From an uncultured Oscillospiraceae bacterium (lineage in GTDB: Bacteria; Bacillota; Clostridia; Oscillospirales; Oscillospiraceae): 34,827 nucleotides of DNA. Within the stretch, counting starts at the first letter, position 1, and every line of letters starts with the position of its first letter. The stretch is taken from positions 1 through 34,827 of the forward strand of contig CALWXB010000021.1 in assembly GCA_944385405.1 (NCBI GenBank), in the 5' to 3' direction. Both the position numbers and the translations under genes were made by a program. Under the pieces are notes generated by a model. It ran no database searches. It was not told where the DNA came from and saw only the letters and a program-made list of their open reading frames with translations. Shown here piece by piece: positions 1-7,584 of this stretch.

Positions 1-523
<523 letters not shown>

Positions 524-549
<26 letters not shown>

Positions 550-1759
550 GTGCTCGCTCCTTCCGGATCTCATTTACCGTGGCGGAAAATCCGCCCGTTC
601 CCAGCGTGACAGACACTGTCATCCCGGGTTCCACATCCCGCCAGGTTTTCAAAATCTCTCCCTCCGGTCCCCGGGCTACGGCGTATCCCCGGCCCAGGAC
701 CTTCAGAGGACTCATGGCGTCCAACGCCGCTGCCAGTGCGGAAAATCGCTGCCGCTTCCCCGCCAGCACCGCGCCGGATAAGTCGCCCAGACGCTGCTGG
801 ACGTGCAGCAGCTCCATCCGCTTGTCCTGCACATAGGCCATCTGATCCGTCAGGACACGCTTTTCTGCCAGCGTGCTCAACCGAAGGCGCAGCGATTCCA
901 GCACGGCGACCTGGGCCTGTCCCATGCGGATCTGCAGTTCCTGCAGGCGCCGGCGCAGCTCTGTCTGATCCGGCACGGCGATCTCTGCTGCATTGGAAGG
1001 AGTAGAGGCTCTGGCATCTGCCACAAAGTCCGAGATCGTAACGTCCGGTTCATGTCCCACAGCGGAAATCACCGGTGTCTTGCAATCATAGATGGCCCGG
1101 GCTACCCGTTCATCATTGAAGGCCCAGAGATCCTCCATGGACCCGCCGCCCCGGCCGGTGATGATGACGTCTCCGATGTGCCAGCGGTCCGCATACCGAA
1201 TGGCTCCGGCGATCTCTGCCGGAGCTTCTGCACCTTGGACCCGCACCGGCAACAGGATCACCTTTGCCAGGGGATACCGGCGCCGGAGGATGCGGATCAT
1301 GTCGTGCACCGCCGCACCGGCAGCGGAGGTCACCACGGCGATCCGCTCCGGAAACGCCGGCAGGGGGATTTTGTGGTCTGCATCAAAGAGGCCCTCCTGG
1401 TGGAGCTTCCGCTTGAGCTGCTCAAAGGCCACCGCAAGATCCCCTGCTCCCTCCGGGATCAGGGCACTGCAGTAGAGTTGGTATGCACCGTCCCGCGGGA
1501 AAACAGTGATCCGGCCGGAGGCAACTACCCGCATCCCGTTCTCCGGGCGGAACCGCAGACGGGCAGCAGATCCTTTGAACATGACGCACCGCAGAGATCC
1601 CTCCGGGTCCTTCAGGGTAAAATAGTGGTGTCCTGAGGGATATAGTTTATAGTTTGAGATCTCACCACGGACATGCACGGTCTGCAGCATAGGCTCATTG
1701 TCCAGCAGCAGTTTGACCAGCTGGTTGACCTCGGTGACACCAAAGATATGCTGTTCCAT
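524..1759 (-). CDS. xseA: Exodeoxyribonuclease VII large subunit
   Basis: Catalytic subunit of exonuclease VII, acting in mismatch repair and DNA damage processing in the cytosol. The 411-residue protein has an N-terminal OB-fold (about residues 5-100, with VHVRGEISNYK and HHYFTLKD), the central nuclease domain containing the hallmark GHEPDVTISDFVADARASTP near residue 235, and a helical C-terminus where XseB binds. Length matches the family (about 400-450). ATG 1759 is preceded by AAGGAG. It lies 92 bp after nusB, with a strong terminator between, so its transcription probably relies on read-through or an unseen promoter. folD, which sits between nusB and xseA in Bacillus subtilis, is absent. 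Confidence 0.97.
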
Positions 1760-1796
1760 GGAAGCTCCTTATGTCTCCCGGGATCACCGGGTGAAT

Positions 1797-1846
1797 GAAA
1801 AAAGCAGAGCCGGAACGGCGGTATCCCCGCCGCGCCCCGCTCTGCT
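1797..1846 (-). terminator. Rho-independent terminator after nusB
   Basis: On the minus strand the arm AGCAGAGC (plus 1839-1846) pairs with GCTCTGCT (plus 1803-1810), with an inner GGCGG/CCGCC helix (1817-1821 with 1827-1831), and is followed by a run of six T (plus A 1798-1803). This is a strong intrinsic terminator. It lies between nusB and xseA, so the downstream genes may be expressed at a reduced level. Confidence 0.88.
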
Positions 1847-1851
1847 GTTCT

Positions 1852-2301
1852 TTACTGGGGGATCTCCTGGCGCACGAAGCTGCCCAGAATACCGTTCATG
1901 AACTTCACCGTCTCCGGTGTCTCATATTTCTTGGCGATCTCAACGGCCTCATTGATGGCAACACCGTTGGGAATATCCGGCATATACAAAATCTCATACA
2001 TGGCGACCCGCATAATAGCTGAGGCTACCAGTGGGATACGAGCAAAGCTCCAGCCCTTGGCATATTTGGAAATATATCCATCCAGCTCAGCTGCATGGGC
2101 GCTGACGCCCCGAACCAGACGCCGGATATACTCCGCCTGCTTGGCGTTGGGCGTTTCACTGTAAAGAGGATCCTCCTCTGCCAAAGCGGCAAAGGTCTCC
2201 GCGGTGAGCCGCTGGTCCAGCAGCTCGTCAATGGATTTATCCGTAAAGCTCAGCTCATAGGAAAGGTGAATGGCGATCTCCCGCGCGGTGTTCCGTACCA
2301 T
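1852..2301 (-). CDS. nusB: Transcription antitermination factor NusB
   Basis: All-helical RNA-binding protein that with NusE (S10) binds boxA in rRNA leaders and allows RNA polymerase to read through rRNA operons. The 149-residue protein has the NusB features: N-terminal REIAIHLSYEL, and C-terminal AIMRVAMYEILYMPDIPNGVAINEAVEIAKKYETPETVKFMNGILG, which holds the conserved VAINEAVEIAK helix. Length is typical (130-150). ATG 2301 follows an AAAGGACG-like site. It lies downstream of the Asp23-family gene with a 42-bp gap and no terminator, so both are likely co-transcribed, as in many Firmicutes. Confidence 0.96.
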   Translation of the reverse strand: MVRNTAREIAIHLSYELSFTDKSIDELLDQRLTAETFAALAEEDPLYSETPNAKQAEYIRRLVRGVSAHAAELDGYISKYAKGWSFARIPLVASAIMRVAMYEILYMPDIPNGVAINEAVEIAKKYETPETVKFMNGILGSFVRQEIPQ

Positions 2302-2343
2302 AAATCAATTACGTCCTTTTCTCTCTCGTTCACACGTCCGGCA

Positions 2344-2721
2344 TCAGGCCAGCGTCACACCGCCCACATGGATATTGACCGCTTCCACAGCACATCCGGT
2401 CATAGCCTCCACGGCGGAAGCAACGGCCTTCTGGGCGTTTTCTGCCACCTCGGGGATGGGGGTCCCATACTGGACCGTAAGATAAAGGTCCAGCCGCAGT
2501 GCCGCTCCGGTCATATCGATCTTGACGCCTCTGGCGCCCTTCTGGGCGTTTTTCCGGTTGTTCACCAGGTCCGTTACGCTGTTGCCCAGATTGGTCATCA
2601 TGCCGGAGACACCCTCCACTTCCCGGACGGCACCTACGGCGATGGCCGCGATGACCTCTTCGGAAATGTTGATGGAACCGTTCTCCTCGGGCAGAGTCAT
2701 GTATTCCTTGCTGTCAGCCAT
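2344..2721 (-). CDS. Asp23/Gls24 family envelope stress response protein (YqhY-like)
   Basis: Asp23/Gls24-family protein of about 125 residues. Members of this family are abundant cytosolic or membrane-tethered proteins linked to envelope stress and, for YqhY of Bacillus, to acetyl-CoA carboxylase control. Seen here: INISEEVIAAIAVGAVREVEGV near the N-terminus and VKIDMTGAALRLDLYLTVQYG with IPEVAENAQKAVASAVEAMTG toward the C-terminus, the classic family pattern. ATG 2721 was chosen because AAGGAG lies 9 bp upstream; an earlier in-frame ATG at 2784 would fall next to the promoter -10. It sits between spoIIIAH and nusB, the position of yqhY in Bacillus, but accB and accC are missing here. The biochemical role is not established. 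Confidence 0.92.
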   Translation of the reverse strand: MADSKEYMTLPEENGSINISEEVIAAIAVGAVREVEGVSGMMTNLGNSVTDLVNNRKNAQKGARGVKIDMTGAALRLDLYLTVQYGTPIPEVAENAQKAVASAVEAMTGCAVEAVNIHVGGVTLA

Positions 2722-2774
2722 GATACAAATCTCCTTACGTCTGGAATCCTTGGTAAACGCGATATATTGTAAGT

Positions 2775-2803
2775 ATTGTACCATGATGCAGCTGAAATTA
2801 CAA
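2775..2803 (-). promoter_or_regulatory. Candidate sigma-A promoter for the Asp23-nusB unit
   Basis: On the minus strand TTGTAA (plus 2798-2803) and TACAAT (plus 2775-2780) are separated by 17 bp. The -35 box lies only a few bases after the spoIIIAH stop codon. This would allow vegetative expression of the Asp23-family gene and nusB independently of the sporulation operon upstream. It is a consensus match only. Confidence 0.6.
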
Positions 2804-2806
2804 CAG

Positions 2807-3376
2807 CTAATTTGCCGCCATGATCTTCACGCCGCTGGCGGAAAGCCCGGTCTCCGAAACCGCGATATCGGTGATCTTGGCCACGTCTTCTCCGGTCAGC
2901 TCCCCGCTTTCCGTGGATACCACGATGCTGATGCCGTCCTCTCCCATGAAGGCCACGCAGTCTACATACCCTTTGGCGGTCACCAGATTTTCGATCTGCG
3001 CTTCCTTAAGTGTGTAGGATGCCAGCACCTGGATGCCTTCAGATGCCTCATTGGCCACAGTTTGGTCGGCATTTTCCTGTTCTGCCGCCTCCTGCAGCAG
3101 GGAGATGGCACTGTCGCGGGCCTGCTGGCGTGTGAGCCGCGCGGAGGCAAAGTAATCCGAGCCTGTGTAGACGGCCTCCTCATCCAAGGAAGTCTCGTCC
3201 GTTTCCTGCCCGGAAACCAGCGCGGCTTCTCCCAGGATCTTGGTCCCGGTTTCCTGGCTGTCCGTCCCAGCCTCCGCCGCCTGTTCTCCGGTAAATTTCC
3301 AATTCAGCGCCACTGCCGCGCAAACCAGCACTGCCATGACGGCTACCGTTGCGTTGCGCTTCCACCTAGCCTGCAT
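2807..3376 (-). CDS. spoIIIAH: Stage III sporulation protein AH
   Basis: Mother-cell component of the SpoIIIA-SpoIIQ channel that crosses the intermembrane space; its YscJ/FliF-like domain binds SpoIIQ from the forespore. The 189-residue protein starts MQARWKRNATVAVMAVLVCAA, a single N-terminal membrane segment, followed by an acidic linker and the C-terminal ring-building domain (from about residue 85), which ends with VSETGLSASGVKIMAAN. ATG 3376 was chosen because it is preceded by GGAGGAGG and begins the membrane segment; the reading frame is open further upstream but that part lies inside spoIIIAG in another frame. It is the last gene of the spoIIIA operon. No intrinsic terminator was seen after it. 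Confidence 0.95.
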   Translation of the reverse strand: MQARWKRNATVAVMAVLVCAAVALNWKFTGEQAAEAGTDSQETGTKILGEAALVSGQETDETSLDEEAVYTGSDYFASARLTRQQARDSAISLLQEAAEQENADQTVANEASEGIQVLASYTLKEAQIENLVTAKGYVDCVAFMGEDGISIVVSTESGELTGEDVAKITDIAVSETGLSASGVKIMAAN

Positions 3377-3399
3377 AGTCCCTTTCCTCCTCCATATGA

Positions 3400-3900
3400 T
3401 CACTGCCATTTTGCCACTGCGATGCGGTCCGCCGAGAGCCCCGTCAGAGATGATACCGCCTCCGTCACCGCCAGCCGTACGTCTGCCCTGTCCCCGCCCT
3501 GACACACTACCAATGCTCCGCGATAAGATGGGTACCGTGTCTGAGTTACCACCGCCAGGGTGTCGCCGCCGCTGTCCTCCATCACGGCCTCGGTACTTTG
3601 CGAGTAGTGCGCTGAATCTGCCGGGCTGCCGCTCACCTCCATATTCCGGGCCAGCCGCCGCTCGCCATCGGTATCCTCCGTCAGCATCACCCGGACCTCG
3701 CCCACTCCGCTGATCTTCCCCAGGATCTCCTCCATCTCCGCCTGAATGTTCCGCGCTTCTTCCGGGATAACCTTCTCCTTCGTATCGCCGCCGCCACTCG
3801 GCCAGAGCAGCAGCCCGGCGCCGATCAGCACCACCAGAACCGCGTATTTGTATTTTTCCCATTGTTTTCGCACTCCTTCAGCTTTTATCCAGTCCCTCAT
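3400..3900 (-). CDS. spoIIIAG: Stage III sporulation protein AG
   Basis: Ring-forming subunit of the SpoIIIA feeding-tube/secretion complex in the mother cell's outer forespore membrane. The 166-residue protein has a short cytosolic N-terminus, one membrane segment (about residues 18-34, YAVLVVLIGAGLLLW), and a periplasm-like domain with MEEILGKISGVGEVRVMLT, the conserved ring-building-motif start, and a C-terminal half ending in TGLSADRIAVAKWQ. Size is slightly shorter than the Bacillus protein (about 229) but typical of clostridia. ATG 3900 overlaps the end of spoIIIAF by 23 bp. Confidence 0.94.
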   Translation of the reverse strand: MRDWIKAEGVRKQWEKYKYAVLVVLIGAGLLLWPSGGGDTKEKVIPEEARNIQAEMEEILGKISGVGEVRVMLTEDTDGERRLARNMEVSGSPADSAHYSQSTEAVMEDSGGDTLAVVTQTRYPSYRGALVVCQGGDRADVRLAVTEAVSSLTGLSADRIAVAKWQ

Positions 3901-4363
3901 GCCAAACCTGCCTCTCCGCCGGGATGGCCAGTTCCGATGCGATCCATTCCGACAGTGCCTGTGAATACGGCCCGGTCAGCTGCACTGACCAAGGCAGCGG
4001 AACGTTGTCCTCACCAGGCACAGTTTCCACCTGCACCGTCACCGATACGCCCAGCCTGACCGCTTCTTCCGATATATATGATGCTGTCTGCTCTGCTATG
4101 AGCGTTTGCAAAGCTGCTGCCTCCTCCTGCGCAAATTCCGCTTCTCGTTGCTGGATCTGGCTGCGGTATGCATTTAGGTCCAGTTCCAACTGCACCGGCA
4201 CAGCGCTCAACAGCGGCCGCAGCAGCGCTGCAAGAAGCAGCAGTCCTCCCACAAAGGAGGCGATCTGCCGCAGAGGCCCCTTTGGTATGAGCATCTGTAC
4301 CACAGATAACAGCAGCGTCACCACCACCAGACCGATGAGCCATTCTCGTACCGACGCCATCAT
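3878..4363 (-). CDS. spoIIIAF: Stage III sporulation protein AF
   Basis: Membrane protein of the SpoIIIA complex with a FliF/EscJ-like soluble domain. The 161-residue protein has two N-terminal membrane helices (about residues 7-24 and 31-52, the second being IASFVGGLLLLAALLRPLL) followed by a helical region rich in Glu and Ala and a C-terminal domain. Start ATG 4363 forms an ATGA overlap with the stop of spoIIIAE; a second ATG follows directly at 4360. Sequence is poorly conserved in the family beyond the membrane segments, so the call relies partly on position between spoIIIAE and spoIIIAG. Confidence 0.9.
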   Translation of the reverse strand: MMASVREWLIGLVVVTLLLSVVQMLIPKGPLRQIASFVGGLLLLAALLRPLLSAVPVQLELDLNAYRSQIQQREAEFAQEEAAALQTLIAEQTASYISEEAVRLGVSVTVQVETVPGEDNVPLPWSVQLTGPYSQALSEWIASELAIPAERQVWHEGLDKS

Positions 4364-5424
4364 GGGATCACCGCCGCCACAGAAGAGAGCACCGACACCA
4401 GCAGCACGATGGCGCAGCTTCCGGTCATCCCCAGTACCAGGCCGAATGCGCCGCCCAACCCGTCAATGAGTTTGCTGAGCATGGGGACACCCAGCAGCGA
4501 GGCCAGGAAAGCCGTGAGCTTATAGAGAAGGTATTGTACGCCAAGTTGTAAAAAAGGATATGCACAGGCCGCCAGGATCGCCAGAGTCCCGAAAACACCC
4601 ACTGTGTTTTTCAGCATTCCCGCTCCCGCCAGAACCGTATCCGCCGCCTCTGCAATGATCCCGCCCACCACAGGGACCACGCCTGAAATGGCTGCTTTCG
4701 TCATCTTCACAGTCGCGGCGTCCGTGGCGCCGGTAATGATCCGGGCCACAGACAAATAGGCTGTGAAGGCCACCAGAGATGCCGTCAACAGCCAGGTGAC
4801 CACTTTTTTCAGTGCTTCCGCCAGAGCTGCCAGTCGGTTTTCCGGCAGGGCTGCCGATGCAGCCAGCAGTCCGATGTAAAGGTAGACCAGCGGCAGTAAT
4901 ACCCCATTGATGAGGCCCATCAGCAAGTCTGCCAGAAAAACAGCGGTGACCTGCTGGAAAGTGGCAGTGGTGACAGCGCCGGAGGCCGCCGTGGCTGCCG
5001 CCAATGTCGGCAGAAGAAATTTTGAAAAATCGGAGAGTTCCTGGATCGTTCGGGCCCCCAGACCCATCAATGTATCCAAGCTTCCGGCACTGACCAGCGT
5101 CACCGACAGTACTCCGGCCATGGATACCAACGGAACTGCCTGACGGCCGCCCATACCATGAAACGCCCCCTCGGCGGCGCCGCAGAGCACTGCCACCAGC
5201 AGCACTGCCGCCGCGCCCCGGATCCGCTGACGCACCACATCTCCAGCGAGGCCGCTCACCTGTTCCACCAGAGAGACCGTGCCTTCCGAGAAATCCGTCT
5301 CCTCATCCAGAAGGTCCTGGGCCGCTTCGGGCAGAGCATCCCGGAGGTCCTCCGGAATCTCCGCGGCCTGCGCTTGTCCCACCAGCGCCAGCACCAGGAT
5401 GGTACAGCAAATGAGATACTTCAT
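4360..5424 (-). CDS. spoIIIAE: Stage III sporulation protein AE
   Basis: Polytopic membrane protein of the SpoIIIA complex, proposed to be the channel or export core. The 354-residue protein begins with a clear signal sequence (MKYLICCTILVLALVGQAQA, likely cut before AEIPEDL), followed by an acidic region and then multiple membrane helices up to the C-terminus (LVLGMTGSCAIVLLVSVLSSVAAVIP). The conserved segments KMTKAAISGVVPVVGGIIAEAADTVL and the nearby ITGATDAATVK are typical of the family. The frame stays open upstream to 5547, but ATG 5424, overlapping the spoIIIAD stop as ATGA, gives the signal peptide and was chosen. Confidence 0.95.
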   Translation of the reverse strand: MKYLICCTILVLALVGQAQAAEIPEDLRDALPEAAQDLLDEETDFSEGTVSLVEQVSGLAGDVVRQRIRGAAAVLLVAVLCGAAEGAFHGMGGRQAVPLVSMAGVLSVTLVSAGSLDTLMGLGARTIQELSDFSKFLLPTLAAATAASGAVTTATFQQVTAVFLADLLMGLINGVLLPLVYLYIGLLAASAALPENRLAALAEALKKVVTWLLTASLVAFTAYLSVARIITGATDAATVKMTKAAISGVVPVVGGIIAEAADTVLAGAGMLKNTVGVFGTLAILAACAYPFLQLGVQYLLYKLTAFLASLLGVPMLSKLIDGLGGAFGLVLGMTGSCAIVLLVSVLSSVAAVIP

Positions 5425-5810
5425 TCCATCAACTCCAACAGCATGGACAGCACAGACCGCAGCAGCGGAAGAGCTGTCAGCAGTGCGCAGACAGTGCCTG
5501 CTGTTTCCACCACGGAAGCCAAAGCCTGTTCCCCTGCGTCCCGGCAAAGTCCGGATCCTATCCGTACCACCAGTGTGATGGCCAGAATTTTATAAAGGGG
5601 AGCAAACAGCGTCTCAGGAAGCCCACTGCGCTGAGCCAGCTCTGTAAAAAATGCTGTCAGCTCACCGAGACTCTCCAGCAGCATCAGCAGTACCAACACG
5701 GCAGCGGCAAGGGAGAGCAGCAGTGCGCTTTCCGGACTCCCTCTCCGGATCGTCAGTGCCAGCAGTGCTCCTACCACACACAGGGCCGTCACCTGAAATA
5801 CCTGCTCCAT
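5421..5810 (-). CDS. spoIIIAD: Stage III sporulation protein AD
   Basis: Small membrane protein of the SpoIIIA complex, 129 residues with three to four hydrophobic segments (starting MEQVFQVTALCVVGALLALTI; later SALLLSLAAAVLVLLMLLESL; and a C-terminal TVCALLTALPLLRSVLSMLLEL). The middle holds SGLPETLFAPLYKILAITLVVRIGSGLCRDAGE, the most conserved part of the family. There are two possible starts: TTG 5816, which overlaps the spoIIIAC stop, and ATG 5810. No Shine-Dalgarno sequence is seen before either, so translation is probably coupled to spoIIIAC. ATG was chosen by default. Confidence 0.92.
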   Translation of the reverse strand: MEQVFQVTALCVVGALLALTIRRGSPESALLLSLAAAVLVLLMLLESLGELTAFFTELAQRSGLPETLFAPLYKILAITLVVRIGSGLCRDAGEQALASVVETAGTVCALLTALPLLRSVLSMLLELME

Positions 5811-5812
5811 GA

Positions 5813-6007
5813 TCAAAATCGAAACAATGTTTTAATAAGGTTAAAAAGATCGCTGATTTCCTGCACCATCATCATCAGCACCACCACCAAGCCGGCCAAC
5901 GTGGTCATCATGGCCTGTTCTTCCCGGCCGGAGCGTACCAGCAGCTGGTTCAGTACCGCCACCAGGATCCCGATGGCGGCGATCTTAAAAATCAAATCCA
6001 CATCCAT
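5813..6007 (-). CDS. spoIIIAC: Stage III sporulation protein AC
   Basis: Tiny 64-residue membrane protein of the SpoIIIA complex with two hydrophobic helices separated by a charged loop (MDVDLIFKIAAIGILVAVLNQLL, RSGREEQ, then TTLAGLVVVLMMMVQEI). Length and pattern fit the family closely (about 65 residues). It lies 10 bp after spoIIIAB and its stop overlaps the possible TTG start of spoIIIAD. Confidence 0.94.
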   Translation of the reverse strand: MDVDLIFKIAAIGILVAVLNQLLVRSGREEQAMMTTLAGLVVVLMMMVQEISDLFNLIKTLFRF

Positions 6008-6017
6008 AACGTATCCC

Positions 6018-6515
6018 TCAAATCAGTAAAATCACCAGCAGCAAAGCGGCAGAGAGGCTCAGTGCGGTGGTACGCTTTTCCTCTGCCAACCGACCTTCCT
6101 CCAGCTCGTCCCGGCTTTTCGAAAGTGCACGTGACGCCAGTTCCGCAGCACCGCAGAGCTGTGCCGCATCGCCTCGCAGATCATCCCCGAGTTCCTCCAA
6201 TGCGGCGCGGTCCCGCTCTGAAAGAGGCAATGCTCCGGACAAATGCCGCCAAACCTCGGAAAGGTCCTCCCCGTGTTCCGCCCGTACTGCAGCTTCCTTG
6301 AAAAACGTTCCGGCTTCCGGACCGCAGGTTCCACTCAGGGACTGCATCAGCTCCGGCAAAGGACGCCGCAGTGTGCGGATCTCGTCACTCATACGCCGCA
6401 GAGATGAGGCTAGGTCTGCCAGAGTATGGAGGCGCCGCCGGTATTCCATCAGGCGGATCTGCCGGATTAAGATTCCGCCTGCCAGGATCAGCAGGCTTCC
6501 CATCAGCTTGATCAC
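6018..6515 (-). CDS. spoIIIAB: Stage III sporulation protein AB
   Basis: SpoIIIAB resembles the cytoplasmic region of type II/IV secretion GspF-like proteins and is thought to work with the SpoIIIAA ATPase. The 165-residue protein has one N-terminal membrane segment (MGSLLILAGGILIRQ), a helical cytosolic domain with MSDEIRTLRRPLPELMQSLS, and a C-terminal membrane segment (ALSLSAALLLVILLI). The best start is GTG 6515: it overlaps the spoIIIAA stop as GTGA and is preceded by GGAGGAATTGCC; an ATG five codons later (6503) lacks such a site. Confidence 0.93.
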   Translation of the reverse strand: MIKLMGSLLILAGGILIRQIRLMEYRRRLHTLADLASSLRRMSDEIRTLRRPLPELMQSLSGTCGPEAGTFFKEAAVRAEHGEDLSEVWRHLSGALPLSERDRAALEELGDDLRGDAAQLCGAAELASRALSKSRDELEEGRLAEEKRTTALSLSAALLLVILLI

Positions 6516-7423
6516 GGCAATTCCTCCAAATGGATGCTCCTGCCCTCTGCTGTCCTCTGGATACATACCGCAAGACGGAATACCCGCTCTGCCAGCAGAG
6601 CGCGGTAAAGGGGCTTTTCCTGCAGTTCCGCCACGCTGCCGGCATGGATGGTGGCCAGCAGCCGCACACCGCAGCCAGCGGCCATTACCGCTGCCTGCAG
6701 GTCCTGCTGCAGGGTGATCTCGTCCACCGCGATGATCTGCGGATTCATGGCTCGCAGCACCATGGGGATCCCGGTTGCCTTGGGACAGCCGTCCAATACA
6801 TCGGTGTGACGGCCTACATCCATCTGCGGGCGGCCACGAAAGCATACGGCCACCTCTCCGCGCTCGTCGATCAAAGAGATCCGCCTGGGGCCATATCCCT
6901 CCACTCCATCAGAGAGACGACGCACCAGGTCCCGCAGCAGCGTGGTCTTACCGCCTCCGGGCGGCGACAAGATCAGCGTGCTGGCTACCTCTCCCTCCAA
7001 AAACAGCCGCTCTGCCACTTGTTCCGCTGCCTGCCGGTGTTCCCGGCTGATACGGATCACGGCGGAAGAGAACTGTTTGAGACCCGTATTATATCCGTCC
7101 TTCATGACGGCCGTACCGCAGAAACCTACCCGAAATCCGCCCCGTACCGGGACGAATCCATCCCGTAATGTCTCCGCTGCTGCATATCGGGAAAACTCGG
7201 TCGCCAAATCGCACAAAGTTTCCAGTTCCTCCGGCTCTACTGTTCCATCTAATTCTGTCTCTCCCTCCGGCAGCAGCACGGTCAGCGGCCGCCCGGCCCG
7301 CAGTCGGATTTCCTCTGCCTTGGCCTGCAACGTATCCGGCAGCTCCAGAGCCAGCTTCCGCAGCCGCACCGGAAGAACGGCAGCAGCCTGCTGATAACGC
7401 TGTATACAAAGACTTCTTTGCAA
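6512..7423 (-). CDS. spoIIIAA: Stage III sporulation protein AA (secretion-type ATPase)
   Basis: AAA+ secretion ATPase related to VirB11/GspE that powers the SpoIIIA-SpoIIQ complex from the mother-cell cytosol. The 303-residue protein carries a Walker A motif SPPGGGKTTLLRD at about residues 153-165, ISLIDERGEVA further on, and VDEITLQQDLQA as the Walker B region, plus GCGVRLLATIHAG. Length matches the family (about 307). The most plausible start is TTG 7423 preceded by AAAGGGGG; no in-frame ATG is available nearby. First gene of the eight-gene operon, each downstream gene overlapping or within about 25 bp, which indicates tight coupling. A sigma-E-like promoter lies just upstream. Confidence 0.93.
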   Translation of the reverse strand: MQRSLCIQRYQQAAAVLPVRLRKLALELPDTLQAKAEEIRLRAGRPLTVLLPEGETELDGTVEPEELETLCDLATEFSRYAAAETLRDGFVPVRGGFRVGFCGTAVMKDGYNTGLKQFSSAVIRISREHRQAAEQVAERLFLEGEVASTLILSPPGGGKTTLLRDLVRRLSDGVEGYGPRRISLIDERGEVAVCFRGRPQMDVGRHTDVLDGCPKATGIPMVLRAMNPQIIAVDEITLQQDLQAAVMAAGCGVRLLATIHAGSVAELQEKPLYRALLAERVFRLAVCIQRTAEGRSIHLEELP

Positions 7424-7451
7424 GGGTCATCCCCCTTTCCTTTGTTAGTCC

Positions 7452-7480
7452 ACCCTATGACGGCTCGTCCGGAAGTATGC
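7452..7480 (-). promoter_or_regulatory. Candidate sigma-E (mother-cell) promoter for the spoIIIA operon
   Basis: On the minus strand GCATACT (plus 7474-7480) and CATAGGGT (plus 7452-7459) are separated by 14 bp. Known sigma-E promoters have a -35 near KCATATT and a -10 near CATACANT with 14-15 bp spacing, so both boxes match in part (six of seven and about six of eight). spoIIIA is a sigma-E operon in Bacillus. The start would lie near 7445, leaving a short leader with the ribosome binding site. Confidence 0.45.
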
Positions 7481-7530
7481 CTGCAAATCCCGCTCACCCT
7501 TTCCGCACCCCCCTCCCACCTGTGCATAGA

Positions 7531-7560
7531 CTGGATTGAAAGACCTGTTCTTTCATCCAG
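7531..7560 (+). other. Stem-loop before the cysteine-rich protein gene
   Basis: The arm 7531-7543 pairs with 7549-7560 (CTGGA-T-TGAAAGA with TCTTTCATCCAG): 12 base pairs, one bulged T and a CCTGT loop. It ends 24 bases before the ATG at 7585. No T-run follows on either strand, so it is not an ordinary terminator. It could be a transcript-stabilising 5' hairpin or a protein-binding dyad in the DNA. Confidence 0.6.
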
Positions 7561-7584
7561 CTACTTAACTAGGAGGTATTCATC

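Noticed and set aside
7525-7532. CATAGACT as a sporulation-type -10 for the cysteine-rich gene
   Set aside because: No matching -35 sequence at 13-17 bp upstream, and a start there would fall inside the stem-loop.
7531-7560. Terminator for spoIIIAA-side or plus-strand read-through
   Set aside because: No T-run follows the stem on either strand, and no gene ends just before it.
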